Part shown: positions 34,570 through 42,784 of the stretch, one piece after another
How the letters are laid out: every line of letters begins with the position of its first letter
Position numbering within the stretch: position 1 is the first letter of the stretch
Assembly (NCBI GenBank): GCA_036756425.1
Contig: DAIOLC010000002.1
Coordinates: 59,840-123,839, forward strand
Source: UBA6115 sp012514225
Lineage (GTDB): Bacteria; Bacillota; Clostridia; Christensenellales; Aristaeellaceae
Length of the DNA stretch: 64,000 nucleotides
Direction of reading: 5' to 3'
Notes under the pieces: model-generated
The model's input: only the letters and a program-made list of their open reading frames with translations
Told to the model about the DNA's origin: nothing
Database searches by the model: none
Translations under genes and position numbers: made by a program

Positions 34570-35394
34570 CTACAGGCAGAATGTCTCGATGGCGGCGGCG
34601 GCGCCGTCTTCCCGGTTGCTGCCCGTCACAAAGGACGCCGCCTCCTTTACGGTGTCCGGTGCGTTGCCCATCGCGACGCCCAGGCCGGCGTAGCGCAGCA
34701 TGGGCAGGTCGTTGAGCTGGTCCCCCAGCGCCATGATGTGCCCGGGCGCGACGCCCAGTCGCTCCGCCAGGATGTGAAGCCCTGTGCCCTTGTCCGCCTG
34801 GTCCGAAATCAGCTCGACGTTGCTTTCGCCCGACTGCGTCAGGGCGGCTCCGGCGATGCCGCCCAGCGCCGCGCGGATGGCTTCGGGCGGCTGGCTCTGG
34901 GGCGTGAAATAGACGTAGAACTTGTACAGCGGCTCCCCCGCCGCCTGCCTGCAGGCCTCTTCCCCATAGGAATAGCGCACGTTCCGGGTCAGGGGGTGGC
35001 CCTTTTCCCTGCCCAGCTCGGAATGGTGCAGGTGGGTTTGGCGCCTGGACACCACCTTCCCGGGCGCGAAGATGTGATAGCCCTCTCCCAATTGCTCCAG
35101 CGTCTGGAACACGAGCATCGCCGCCCGGGGGTCCATCAGTTGCTCAAAAATCCGACCCTGCGGCGGCGCCAGCTCGACCACGGCGCCGTTGAGGCTGATG
35201 ACGGGGCAGGAGAGTCCGCCCTCCGCCAGCGCGGCCGCGGCGTTTTCCGGGAAGCGGCCCGTGCAGGCCGCGAAGGCGACGCCCCTGTCCCGCAGCGCGG
35301 AGACAGCCTTCGCCGTGCGGGCGGTTATCACGCCCTCTGGGTTCAGCAGCGTGCCGTCCAGGTCCGATACAACCAGCCTGATGTCGGGTCTCAT
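34570..35394 (-). CDS. Cof-type HAD-IIB phosphatase
   Basis: A 274-residue haloacid dehalogenase-like phosphatase of the Cof subfamily acting on sugar phosphates or related metabolites; the substrate cannot be told from sequence. HAD motif I is VVSDLDGTLLN, motif II AACTGR, motif III the lysine in DKGTGL, and motif IV MALGDQLNDLPML with VAMGNAPDTVK after it. It follows rluA by 15 bp, suggesting one transcript. Confidence 0.92.
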   Translation of the reverse strand: MRPDIRLVVSDLDGTLLNPEGVITARTAKAVSALRDRGVAFAACTGRFPENAAAALAEGGLSCPVISLNGAVVELAPPQGRIFEQLMDPRAAMLVFQTLEQLGEGYHIFAPGKVVSRRQTHLHHSELGREKGHPLTRNVRYSYGEEACRQAAGEPLYKFYVYFTPQSQPPEAIRAALGGIAGAALTQSGESNVELISDQADKGTGLHILAERLGVAPGHIMALGDQLNDLPMLRYAGLGVAMGNAPDTVKEAASFVTGSNREDGAAAAIETFCL

Positions 35395-35409
35395 ACGGGG
35401 GCTCCCGTC

Positions 35410-36252
35410 CTAAAATGGCGCCCTGGCGGTCAAGCGCAGGCCGCTGAGCCACTCTACCCCGGAACCGCTCGGAAAGGCAAGTTCCACGGCGCAGAGCTTC
35501 AGCCCGCGGGCCCTGTGCGCCCGGTTGAACGCGCGGTCCCCGTACAGGTCGTCGCCCAGCACCGGATGCCCCAGGAAGGCCAGGTGCGCCCGGATCTGGT
35601 GGGTCCGCCCGGTATGCAGCAGGACCGAAAGCCGGGCGACTTCGCCCGCCAACAGCGTCCGGTACTCGGTCACGATTTCCCGGGCGCCGGGGCGTTCCTT
35701 TCCAAAGATTTCGACGCGCGCCGCCCGCGCATCCTTCGAAAGCCAGGCAGAGAAAACGCCCGAAGCCGGCCGGGGCGTCCCCATGACCAGGCACTCGTAG
35801 CGCTTTTCGACGGCGCGGCTGCGAAACGCCGCTTCCAGGAGGGCCGCGCTGCCCGGGTCCTTGGCGAGGATGACCAGCCCGCTGGTCTGGTTGTCCAGCC
35901 GGTGGACGAGCAGGGGCTCATACCGCCCCGCCGCGCGTTCTTTGGCCCAATACAGCAGGCTGAACCCGCCGCGCGCGTTCTCGTCCGTGTTGACCCCCGC
36001 CGGCTTGTCCACGACCAGGCAGCGCGCGTCCTCGTGCACGACGGGGATGTCGAGGGGCTGCTCTGGCGTGTACACCGTCAGTGTGTCCCCGGCTGCCACC
36101 TTCCCGTTTAGCCGGACACGCGCGCCGTTGACCAGCACGTCCCGCCTCGCGAGCGCCTCCCGGAGCGCCCTCTCCGGCAGCAGGGGCAGCTCCCGCCTGA
36201 AGGCGGAGAGCACGGTGCCGCCCTCGCGGGCGGTGACGGTGAAAGCGTTCAT
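35410..36252 (-). CDS. RluA-family pseudouridine synthase with S4 domain
   Basis: A 280-residue pseudouridine synthase acting on rRNA or tRNA. An S4 domain covers residues 15-60 (REALARRDVLVNGARVRLN). The catalytic block is VHRLDNQTSGLVILAKD with Asp120, and the later family motif LHTGRTHQIRAHLAFLGHPVLGD is intact. It resembles RluD/YlyB-type enzymes, but the exact site is unknown. The ATG at 36252 has AGGAGGGG upstream. The window also encodes TruB, PsuK and PsuG, so both making and breaking pseudouridine are represented. Confidence 0.93.
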   Translation of the reverse strand: MNAFTVTAREGGTVLSAFRRELPLLPERALREALARRDVLVNGARVRLNGKVAAGDTLTVYTPEQPLDIPVVHEDARCLVVDKPAGVNTDENARGGFSLLYWAKERAAGRYEPLLVHRLDNQTSGLVILAKDPGSAALLEAAFRSRAVEKRYECLVMGTPRPASGVFSAWLSKDARAARVEIFGKERPGAREIVTEYRTLLAGEVARLSVLLHTGRTHQIRAHLAFLGHPVLGDDLYGDRAFNRAHRARGLKLCAVELAFPSGSGVEWLSGLRLTARAPF

Positions 36253-36281
36253 ACCCCTCCTGCTGCCGTTTCCTGGGCAGG

Positions 36282-36311
36282 AGTGTAGGAGAAAGCCGGA
36301 AGGGATGTCAA
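36282..36311 (-). promoter_or_regulatory. Putative sigma-A promoter of the rluA-HAD unit
   Basis: Minus-strand TTGACA, an 18-bp spacer and TACACT, 29 bp upstream of the ATG. Confidence 0.6.
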
Positions 36312-36377
36312 GGGCGACGGATATTCTCACGGTTTATACATGCGAAACTGAAATGCAGGATTAAAACAAGCCCTTGC

Positions 36378-36406
36378 TTGTATAAACTCTCATTGGTCTG
36401 TATTAT
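36378..36406 (+). promoter_or_regulatory. Putative sigma-A promoter of the branched-chain amino acid binding protein gene
   Basis: TTGTAT, a 17-bp spacer and TATTAT in an AT-rich patch, 49 bp before the start codon. A strong AAGGAGGT ribosome site (36439-36446) follows, consistent with high expression of the binding protein. Confidence 0.6.
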
Positions 36407-36455
36407 TCCTTTATTCTCACAACAAGTGAGGCAAAAAAAAGGAGGTCAGGATGTC

Positions 36456-37589
36456 ATGAAGAAGCGCTCCCTATTTTCCTTGTTGGTCGCTGTCGCCCTG
36501 ATTCTGTCCGCGGCTGCGCCTGCGCTGGCGGAAGACGTCATCAAGATCGGCGGGATTGGCGTCCTGTCCGGCGACTATTCCAAGTACGGCCTCGCGGTCC
36601 AGGAGGGCGTGAACCTGTATATCAAGCAGGCAAACGCCGCGGGCGGCGTGCTGGGCATGCAGGTGGAGATTGTCTGGGAGGACACCCAGGCGGATCCCGC
36701 CTTCGCCATCAGCGCCTACAACAAGCTCGTCGAGCAGGACGGCGTGGTCGCCATCGTCGGCGGCGTCCTGACCGGTGAAACCAAGGCGCTGGCGGAAGTT
36801 TCGGCGGAGGACGGCATGCCGCAGATTACCCCTTCCGCCACCGCGTACGACGTCACGACCGGCCGGCCCAACGTGTTCCGCACCTGCTTCCTGGATCCCT
36901 TCCAGGGCAACGCCATCGCCAACTACATGGCCAAGGAGGGCGTGAAAAAGGTCGCCGTGCTCTACGACAACGCGACGGAGTACTCCAACGGCCTGTATGA
37001 GGCCTTCAAGGCCAAGGCCGAGGCGGAGGGCGTGGAAATCGTGGCCGCCGAAGCCGCCGCTTATGGCGAACGGGACTACAAGACGCAGCTGACCACCATC
37101 AAGAACGCCAACCCCGAGGCCGTGTTCCTGCCCTACTACGGCGCGGACGCCGCGATGATCCTGGCGCAGGCCAAGGACATCGGGCTGGACGTCAAGTTCT
37201 ACGGCGCGGACGGCATTTCCGACATCGTCGACCTGGTGACGGACAAGGCGCTGCTGACCAACCTGGTCTACACCGACCATTTCACCACCGACGCGGACAG
37301 CGAGAAGGCCGTCGCCTTTGTGAAGGACTTCCAGGCCGAGTACGGCAAGATGCCCTCCATCGCCTTCTCCGCCACCGGCTATGACGCGGCCATGGTGCTG
37401 CTCAGCGCCATCCAGGCGGCCGGCTCCGTCGACAAGGAAGCCGTCGTCGCCGCCATCAAGGCCACCAACCTCAGCGCGGTCTCCGGCAACATCACCTTCG
37501 ACGACCACAACGACCCCATCAAGTCCGCCTTCCTGCTGACCTTCGACGCCGAGGGCAACAAGAAGTTCCTCACCCAGGTTGATCCGTAA
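36456..37589 (+). CDS. Branched-chain amino acid ABC transporter substrate-binding protein (LivJ/LivK type)
   Basis: The 377-residue periplasmic-binding-type protein captures leucine, isoleucine, valine or related substrates for the transporter encoded downstream. A signal peptide (SLFSLLVAVALILSAAAPALA) ends in an ALA cleavage site and has no lipobox cysteine, which is odd for a monoderm binding protein. The mature part shows IGGIGVLSGDYSKYGL, the ligand segment around TPSATA, and VAVLYDNATEYSNG, typical of type I binding proteins. The ATG at 36456 is preceded by GGAGGT; an ATG at 36451 would stop at once. A terminator separates it from livH. Confidence 0.94.
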   Translation: MKKRSLFSLLVAVALILSAAAPALAEDVIKIGGIGVLSGDYSKYGLAVQEGVNLYIKQANAAGGVLGMQVEIVWEDTQADPAFAISAYNKLVEQDGVVAIVGGVLTGETKALAEVSAEDGMPQITPSATAYDVTTGRPNVFRTCFLDPFQGNAIANYMAKEGVKKVAVLYDNATEYSNGLYEAFKAKAEAEGVEIVAAEAAAYGERDYKTQLTTIKNANPEAVFLPYYGADAAMILAQAKDIGLDVKFYGADGISDIVDLVTDKALLTNLVYTDHFTTDADSEKAVAFVKDFQAEYGKMPSIAFSATGYDAAMVLLSAIQAAGSVDKEAVVAAIKATNLSAVSGNITFDDHNDPIKSAFLLTFDAEGNKKFLTQVDP

Positions 37590-37606
37590 CACTCAAGATG
37601 CCTTTG

Positions 37607-37637
37607 CGAAGGGGAGGAGCCATCCTCCCCTTCGTTT
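37607..37637 (+). terminator. Hairpin between the binding protein gene and livH
   Basis: A perfect 12-bp stem (CGAAGGGGAGGA with TCCTCCCCTTCG) around a 4-nt loop is followed by TTT. It probably stops most transcripts so the binding protein is made in excess over the permease. Confidence 0.75.
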
Positions 37638-37701
37638 CATGTAGCGAAGCCCCGCTGCAGGCCGGAAACCGGGACTTCGAGCACCCTCCGCGATGTTCCC
37701 C

Positions 37702-37730
37702 TTGTCTGCGGGCGGGTCCTGTTGTATAAA
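37702..37730 (+). promoter_or_regulatory. Putative promoter of livH-livMG-livF
   Basis: TTGTCT, a 17-bp spacer and TATAAA lie 91 bp before livH, downstream of the terminator, giving the permease genes their own start site. Confidence 0.6.
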
Positions 37731-37749
37731 TGAATGCGGAGCTTCAAGT

Positions 37750-37804
37750 CGCCCGGGCGGCCTGCCGGATTGATGCCGGAACAAGGCCACCGGACCGCCG
37801 GGCG
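37750..37804 (+). promoter_or_regulatory. Nested stem-loop in the livH leader
   Basis: The leader can fold into an outer 7-bp stem (CGCCCGG with CCGGGCG), an inner 5-bp stem (GGCCT with AGGCC) and a CCGG-closed apical loop, ending 17 nt before the livH ATG. It matches no riboswitch known to me; it may tune translation or RNA stability. Confidence 0.35.
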
Positions 37805-37821
37805 GAAAACAGAGGTATAGC

Positions 37822-38700
37822 ATGAACCTGTTCCTCAACCAGCTCGTCAACGGCCTGCACGTCGGCAGCATCTACGCCCTCATCGCGCTGGGCTACACGA
37901 TGGTCTACGGCATCGTCAAGCTGATCAACTTCGCGCACGGCGACATCCTGATGGTCGGCGCCTACACCGCGATCGTGACGCTGGTCAGCCTCAACTGGCC
38001 GGCCCCCGCGGCGCTGCTGGCGGCCATCCTGATGTGCGTGCTCTTCGGCGTGGTCATCGAGCGGATTGCCTACAAGCCCCTCCGCTCCTCGCCGCGCATC
38101 TCCTCCCTCATCACGGCCATCGGGGTGAGCATGCTGCTGCAAAACGCCGCCCTTTTGATTTTCGGCGCGCAGTCCCGCCCCTTCCCCACGCTGCTGCAGG
38201 TGCCCCCCCTCCGCTTCCTGGGCCTGCAGGTCAGCTTCATCACGGTGCTGACGGTGGCGGTCTCCGCCCTGCTGATGGTCATCCTGCAGGTCTTCGTCAA
38301 GGCCAGCAAGGCCGGCAAGGCCATGCGCGCGGCCAGCGAGGACTACAACACCGCCCAGCTGATGGGCATCAACGTCAACACCACCATCACCCTGACCTTC
38401 GCCATCGGCTGCGCGCTGGCGGGCATCGGCGCCTTCCTCTACGTCATGGCCTACCCGGCGGTCTCCCCCACCATGGGGTCCCTCCCGGGCCTGAAGGCCT
38501 TCATCGCCGCGGTGCTGGGCGGCATCGGCATCATCCCCGGCGCCATGCTGGGCGGCTTCGTGATGGGGGTCGCCGAAAGCCTGACCAAGGCCTACATCTC
38601 CACCCAGATGTCCGACGCCGTGGTCTACGGCATCCTCATCGTGGTGCTGCTGGTCAAGCCCACCGGGCTCATCGGCAGCCTGTCGCGGGAAAAGGTCTGA
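37822..38700 (+). CDS. livH: Branched-chain amino acid ABC transporter permease LivH
   Basis: A 292-residue integral membrane permease with about eight hydrophobic helices. Family marks are LNQLVNGLHVGSIYALIALG at the start, VKLINFAHGDILMVGAY, the coupling segment KAMRAASEDYNTAQLMGINV, and AVLGGIGIIPGAMLGG near the end. It pairs with the LivM domain of the next gene, 9 bp downstream. Confidence 0.96.
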   Translation: MNLFLNQLVNGLHVGSIYALIALGYTMVYGIVKLINFAHGDILMVGAYTAIVTLVSLNWPAPAALLAAILMCVLFGVVIERIAYKPLRSSPRISSLITAIGVSMLLQNAALLIFGAQSRPFPTLLQVPPLRFLGLQVSFITVLTVAVSALLMVILQVFVKASKAGKAMRAASEDYNTAQLMGINVNTTITLTFAIGCALAGIGAFLYVMAYPAVSPTMGSLPGLKAFIAAVLGGIGIIPGAMLGGFVMGVAESLTKAYISTQMSDAVVYGILIVVLLVKPTGLIGSLSREKV

Positions 38701-38709
38701 GGTGGGCGA

Positions 38710-40569
38710 ATGAACAAGAAAACCAAGGCCGTCGTCCTCAACCTCCTGGCCATCTTCCTGTTCTACACGGTGGTCACCGCCCTCATCCTGACGGGGACGA
38801 TGAACAACTACCTGTCCAATATCCTTATCACCGTCCTCATCACCGTCATCATGACGGCCAGCCTCAACGTCACCACCGGCCTGCTGGGCCAGCTAGCCCT
38901 GGGCCACGCCGGGTTCATGGCCATCGGCGCCTACGTGTCGGCCATCTTCACCAAGTCCGTCGCGATGGGTTTCGGGCTGTCCCTGCCTATCTCCCTGCTG
39001 CTGGGCGGCCTTGTCGCGGCGCTGTTCGGCATGCTCATCGGCATCCCCGCCCTCCGGCTGCAGGGGGACTACCTGGCCATCATCACCCTGGGCTTCGGCG
39101 AAATCATTCGCGTCATCATCGAAAACCTGTCCGTCACCGGCGGCGCCGCCGGGCTCACGCGCATCGCGCGCATGTCCCGCGCCTTTTCGGAGGACCGCGC
39201 CCTGTCCTCCGCCATCCAGTTCACCTTCGTGTTTTTCATCACCGCGCTCATCATCGCCAGCATCTTCACCCTCGGCCGCTCCCGCCACGGCCGCGCCATC
39301 ATCTCCATCCGTGAGAACGCCATCGCGGCGGAGGCCACCGGCATCCCCACCACCCGCTACAAGCTGCTGGCCTTTACGATCGCCTCGTTCTACGCGGGCA
39401 TCGCCGGCGGACTATTCGCCCACCAGACCAGCATCCTCAACGCCAAGATGTTCGGCTTCAACAAGTCCATCGAGTACCTGGTCATGGTGGTGCTGGGCGG
39501 CATGGGCTCCATCACCGGCTCCGTGGTCTCCTCCGTCGTGCTGGTCGCCTTGCCCGAAATCCTGCGCGGCCTGGCCGAATACCGGCTGATTATTTATTCG
39601 CTGCTGCTCATCCTGATGATGCTTTTCCGCCCCAAGGGGCTGCTGGGCACCAAAGAGTTCTCCATGCTTGGCGCCTGGGAGCGCATGGAGGCCTTCTTCC
39701 GCCGGGTTTTCAAGCAAAAGCAGGCGCAGACGCGCATGCCCTTCCAGCCCCGGTATGACGTCTGGGAAAACAAGCCGGTGCTGGAGACGCACAAGCTGGG
39801 CATCGCCTTCGGCGGCCTGAAGGCGGCGGAAAACATCAGCATCCAGCTGATGGACAACGAAATCGTCGGCCTTATCGGGCCCAACGGCGCCGGCAAGACC
39901 ACCGTGTTCAATCTCCTGACCGGCGTCTACGCGCCCACGGAAGGCCAGGTCGTCCTGATGGGCAAGCCGGTGCAGGGGCGGATGACCCACCAGATCACCA
40001 TGGACGGCATCGCCCGCACTTTCCAGAACATCCGGCTCTTCCGCTCCATGAGCGCGCTGGACAACATCAAGGTCGCCTTCCACTCCCGCATGCGCTACTC
40101 CACCTTCAGCGCCATCATCCGCAACTCCCGCTGCCTGTCGGAGGAGCGCGGCATCGACGTGCGCGCGCGCGAGCTGCTGCGCGTATTCGGGATGGAGGAC
40201 CTGGCGGACGTCAACGCGGGCTCCCTCCCCTACGGCCAGCAGCGCAAGCTGGAAATCTGCCGCGCCCTGGCGTCCAATCCCAAGGTGTTGCTGCTGGACG
40301 AGCCGGCGGCCGGCATGAACCCCAGCGAGACGTCCGAGCTGATGCAGACCATCAAGACCATCCGCAGCCAGTTCTCCGTCGCGGTGCTGCTCATCGAGCA
40401 CGACATGCGGCTGGTCATGGGCATCTGCGAGCGGATTTACGTGCTCAACTACGGATGCGTCATCGCGCACGGCAGCCCGGAGGAAATCCGCAGCAACCCG
40501 GAGGTCGTCGCCGCCTACCTGGGGCAGGAACAGGCCGAGCTGGCCCAGAAGGAGGCCGACGATGCTTAA
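38710..40569 (+). CDS. Fused LivM permease and LivG ATPase of the branched-chain amino acid transporter
   Basis: One 619-residue protein joins the second permease and the first ATPase. Residues 1-315 are LivM, with about nine helices, TTGLLGQLALGHAGFMAIGAY, and the coupling motif IRENAIAAEATGIPTTRYK. After a charged linker, residues 355-605 form LivG: Walker A GPNGAGKTT, Q-loop RTFQNIRLF, signature LPYGQQRKLEICRALA (a YGQQR variant normal for LivG), Walker B LLLDEPAAGMNP, and switch His in LIEHDMRLVMG. It overlaps livF by 8 bp. Confidence 0.96.
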   Translation: MNKKTKAVVLNLLAIFLFYTVVTALILTGTMNNYLSNILITVLITVIMTASLNVTTGLLGQLALGHAGFMAIGAYVSAIFTKSVAMGFGLSLPISLLLGGLVAALFGMLIGIPALRLQGDYLAIITLGFGEIIRVIIENLSVTGGAAGLTRIARMSRAFSEDRALSSAIQFTFVFFITALIIASIFTLGRSRHGRAIISIRENAIAAEATGIPTTRYKLLAFTIASFYAGIAGGLFAHQTSILNAKMFGFNKSIEYLVMVVLGGMGSITGSVVSSVVLVALPEILRGLAEYRLIIYSLLLILMMLFRPKGLLGTKEFSMLGAWERMEAFFRRVFKQKQAQTRMPFQPRYDVWENKPVLETHKLGIAFGGLKAAENISIQLMDNEIVGLIGPNGAGKTTVFNLLTGVYAPTEGQVVLMGKPVQGRMTHQITMDGIARTFQNIRLFRSMSALDNIKVAFHSRMRYSTFSAIIRNSRCLSEERGIDVRARELLRVFGMEDLADVNAGSLPYGQQRKLEICRALASNPKVLLLDEPAAGMNPSETSELMQTIKTIRSQFSVAVLLIEHDMRLVMGICERIYVLNYGCVIAHGSPEEIRSNPEVVAAYLGQEQAELAQKEADDA

Positions 40570-41266
40570 GGTGCAGGACATCAACCTGTTTTACGGCGCC
40601 ATCCATACGCTGCGGGACATCTCCTTCGAGGTGTCCCCGGGCGAAATCGTCTCCCTCATCGGCGCCAACGGCGCCGGGAAGAGCTCCATCTTAAACGCCA
40701 TCTCGGGCCTGGTGCCCATTTCCTCCGGCGACATCCTCTTCGAGGGCGCCTCCATCCGCAAAACCCCCGCCTACCGCCTCTCCGCCATGGGCCTGGCCCA
40801 GGTGCCGGAAGGCCGCCGCGTCTTCTCCCGCATGACGGTGCAGGAAAACCTGGAGATGGGCGCCTTCACGCGCCGGGACGCCGCCCAGGTTGCGGAGGAC
40901 ATGGAGTCCGTCTTCTCCCACTTCCCCCGGTTGAAGGAGCGGCGCAGGCAGCTGGCCGGCACCCTCTCCGGCGGCGAGCAGCAGATGCTGGCCATGGGGC
41001 GCGCGATGATGGGCCGCCCCCGCCTGCTGATGATGGACGAGCCCTCCATGGGGCTCTCCCCCCTGCTGGTGCAGGAGATTTTCGGCATCATCCGCCAGGT
41101 CAACCAGGAGGGCACCACCATCCTGCTGGTGGAGCAGAACGCCCAGATGGCGCTGTCCATCGCCCACCGCGCCTACGTGCTGGAGACTGGGCGCGTGGTC
41201 AAGTCCGGCCTGGGGCGGGAGCTGATGGAGGACGAGGACGTCCGGAGGGCCTACCTGGGCGGCTGA
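40562..41266 (+). CDS. livF: Branched-chain amino acid ABC transporter ATPase LivF
   Basis: The 234-residue second ATPase of the transporter. Walker A is GANGAGKSS, the Q-loop LAQVPEGRRVFSRMTVQENL is a LivF hallmark, the signature is LSGGEQQMLAMGRAMM, Walker B LLMMDEPSMGLSP, and the switch residue region is ILLVEQNAQMAL. The ATG at 40562 lies inside the end of the livM-livG gene. A bidirectional terminator follows. Confidence 0.97.
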   Translation: MLKVQDINLFYGAIHTLRDISFEVSPGEIVSLIGANGAGKSSILNAISGLVPISSGDILFEGASIRKTPAYRLSAMGLAQVPEGRRVFSRMTVQENLEMGAFTRRDAAQVAEDMESVFSHFPRLKERRRQLAGTLSGGEQQMLAMGRAMMGRPRLLMMDEPSMGLSPLLVQEIFGIIRQVNQEGTTILLVEQNAQMALSIAHRAYVLETGRVVKSGLGRELMEDEDVRRAYLGG

Positions 41267-41296
41267 ATCAAATCAGTCGGCTGGGCCTAAAAGAAC

Positions 41297-41333
41297 GCGC
41301 CCGGAATCTGCGGATTCCAGGCGCTTCGTCTTT
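41297..41333. terminator. Bidirectional terminator between livF and metK
   Basis: An inverted repeat (GCGCC-C-GGAATC with GATTCC-A-GGCGC, one mismatch, 4-nt loop) is followed by a T-rich tail on the plus strand and by GTTCTTTT on the minus strand. It lies between two convergent genes. Confidence 0.7.
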
Positions 41334-41353
41334 ATGGGGAGAAAGCCGCGCGA

Positions 41354-42526
41354 TTACCCGCGCGCCGCCTTTTTAACCTCCGCCGCGCGGCAGGGGTTCT
41401 CCCAGGGCAGCTCCAGGTCAGTCCGGCCGAAATGGCCGTAGGCGGCGGTCTGCCGGTAAATCGGGCGGCGCAGGTCCAGCTCCCCGATGATGCCGTCCGG
41501 GCTGAAGTCCAAGACCGCGGTCAGCGCCTCCGCGATCCGCTCGTCCGGGACGGCCCCGGTGCCGAAGGTGTCCACGTCGAAGCTGACCGGGTGGGCGCGG
41601 CCGATGGCGTAGGCCAGGGAAACCTGGCAGCGCTTCGCCAGGCCCGCCTCCAGCACGTTCAGGGCGGCGTAGCGGGCCATGTAGGCGCCGGAACGGTCCA
41701 CCTTGGTGGGGTCCTTGCCGGAGAAACACCCGCCGCCGTGCGGGACAAACCCGCCGTAGGCGTCCACGATGATCTTGCGGCCCGTCAGCCCGCTGTCCCC
41801 CGCCGGCCCGCCGATGACGAAGCGGCCGGACGGGTTGACCAGGTATTCTGTGTCTTCCGTGAGCAGGTGGCCGGGGATGACCGCCCGGACGACCTCCTCC
41901 ATCATCGCCTCCCGGATTTCCTTCTGGGTCACCAACTCGTCGTGGTGCACGGAGATGACGACGTTGCGCACGGAAAGGGGCTTCCCGTCCCGGTAGGCGA
42001 TGCTCACCTGGCTTTTGCCGTCCGGTCGCATCCAGGGCAGCCGGCGGGAGCGGCGCACCTCGTCCATCCGCCGCGCCAGGCGGTGGGCCAGGGCGATGGG
42101 CATGGGCAGGCGCTCCGGGGTCTCGTCCGTCGCGTAGCCGAACATCATCCCCTGGTCCCCCGCGCCCGTCTGCCGCCGGCCTTCCGCCCGGCCTTCCAGG
42201 GCGTGGTCGACGCCCCCCGCGATGTCCCCGGACTGCTCGTTGAAAGCGGTCAGCACGGCGCAGGTATGGCCGTCGAAGCCGAATTTGGCGCGGTTGTACC
42301 CGATGTCCAGCACCACCTGCCGCGCGACGTCCTGGATGGGCACGTAGGTGGTGGTGGAAATCTCGCCCATCACCAAAACCAGCCCCGTCGTCGCGCAGGT
42401 CTCGCAGGCGACGCGGGCCATCGGGTCCTCCCTGAGAATCGCGTCCAGCACCGCGTCGGAAATCTGGTCGCACATCTTGTCCGGGTGCCCCGCGGTCACG
42501 CTCTCCGCGGTGTACAGTCTGTCCAT
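41354..42526 (-). CDS. metK: S-adenosylmethionine synthase
   Basis: MetK makes S-adenosylmethionine from methionine and ATP. The 390-residue enzyme has the usual signatures: ESVTAGHPDKMCDQISDAVLD at the N-terminus, GAGDQGMMFGYA in the middle, and GGGCFSGKDPTKVDRSGAYM (normally GGGAFSGKDP; here Cys for Ala). GRKIIVDAYGG and GHFGR complete the match. It is a single-gene unit controlled by a SAM-I riboswitch, so end product represses its own synthesis. Confidence 0.97.
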   Translation of the reverse strand: MDRLYTAESVTAGHPDKMCDQISDAVLDAILREDPMARVACETCATTGLVLVMGEISTTTYVPIQDVARQVVLDIGYNRAKFGFDGHTCAVLTAFNEQSGDIAGGVDHALEGRAEGRRQTGAGDQGMMFGYATDETPERLPMPIALAHRLARRMDEVRRSRRLPWMRPDGKSQVSIAYRDGKPLSVRNVVISVHHDELVTQKEIREAMMEEVVRAVIPGHLLTEDTEYLVNPSGRFVIGGPAGDSGLTGRKIIVDAYGGFVPHGGGCFSGKDPTKVDRSGAYMARYAALNVLEAGLAKRCQVSLAYAIGRAHPVSFDVDTFGTGAVPDERIAEALTAVLDFSPDGIIGELDLRRPIYRQTAAYGHFGRTDLELPWENPCRAAEVKKAARG

Positions 42527-42545
42527 TGTCTCTCCCTTCCTCCCG

Positions 42546-42675
42546 AAAAAGAAGCGCCTGGTGACAAGCGCTTCATGCAGGCTTATCTTCCGGCTTTCGC
42601 CGCTGGATGGGGCACCTTGCTTCCGCAGGCTGCCGGGCTTCGTCGGGCCAGTTCCCTCTGCCGCTCTTGATAAGC
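42546..42675 (-). promoter_or_regulatory. SAM-I (S-box) riboswitch with terminator upstream of metK
   Basis: On the minus strand the aptamer (42581-42675) has P1 GCTTATC/GATAAGC and the conserved cores TTATCAAGAG, GGGAACTGGCCCGACGAAGC, CCCGGCAGCC, AAGGTGCC and CCAGCGG...GAAAG in canonical order. A terminator (42546-42574, arms GAAGCGC/GCGCTTC, then TTTTT) follows, 20 bp before metK. High SAM is expected to favour the terminator. Identification is by comparison with the known S-box consensus. Confidence 0.95.
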
Positions 42676-42692
42676 GTATTCACTTGCATTTG

Positions 42693-42721
42693 AGTATATC
42701 CGCCGCACGCCGTCACGTCAA
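42693..42721 (-). promoter_or_regulatory. Putative sigma-A promoter of metK
   Basis: Minus-strand TTGACG, a 17-bp spacer and TATACT, immediately upstream of the riboswitch aptamer. Confidence 0.7.
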
Positions 42722-42730
42722 GGCTGCCGG

Positions 42731-42757
42731 TTGACAAGCGGGGCGCGTTGGGATAAT
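42731..42757 (+). promoter_or_regulatory. Putative promoter of the uridine kinase gene
   Basis: TTGACA and GATAAT with a short 15-bp spacer, divergent from and 9 bp away from the metK -35 box. Confidence 0.4.
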
Positions 42758-42784
42758 TTTCACCTGGAGTATCGGGAGGTGGCC

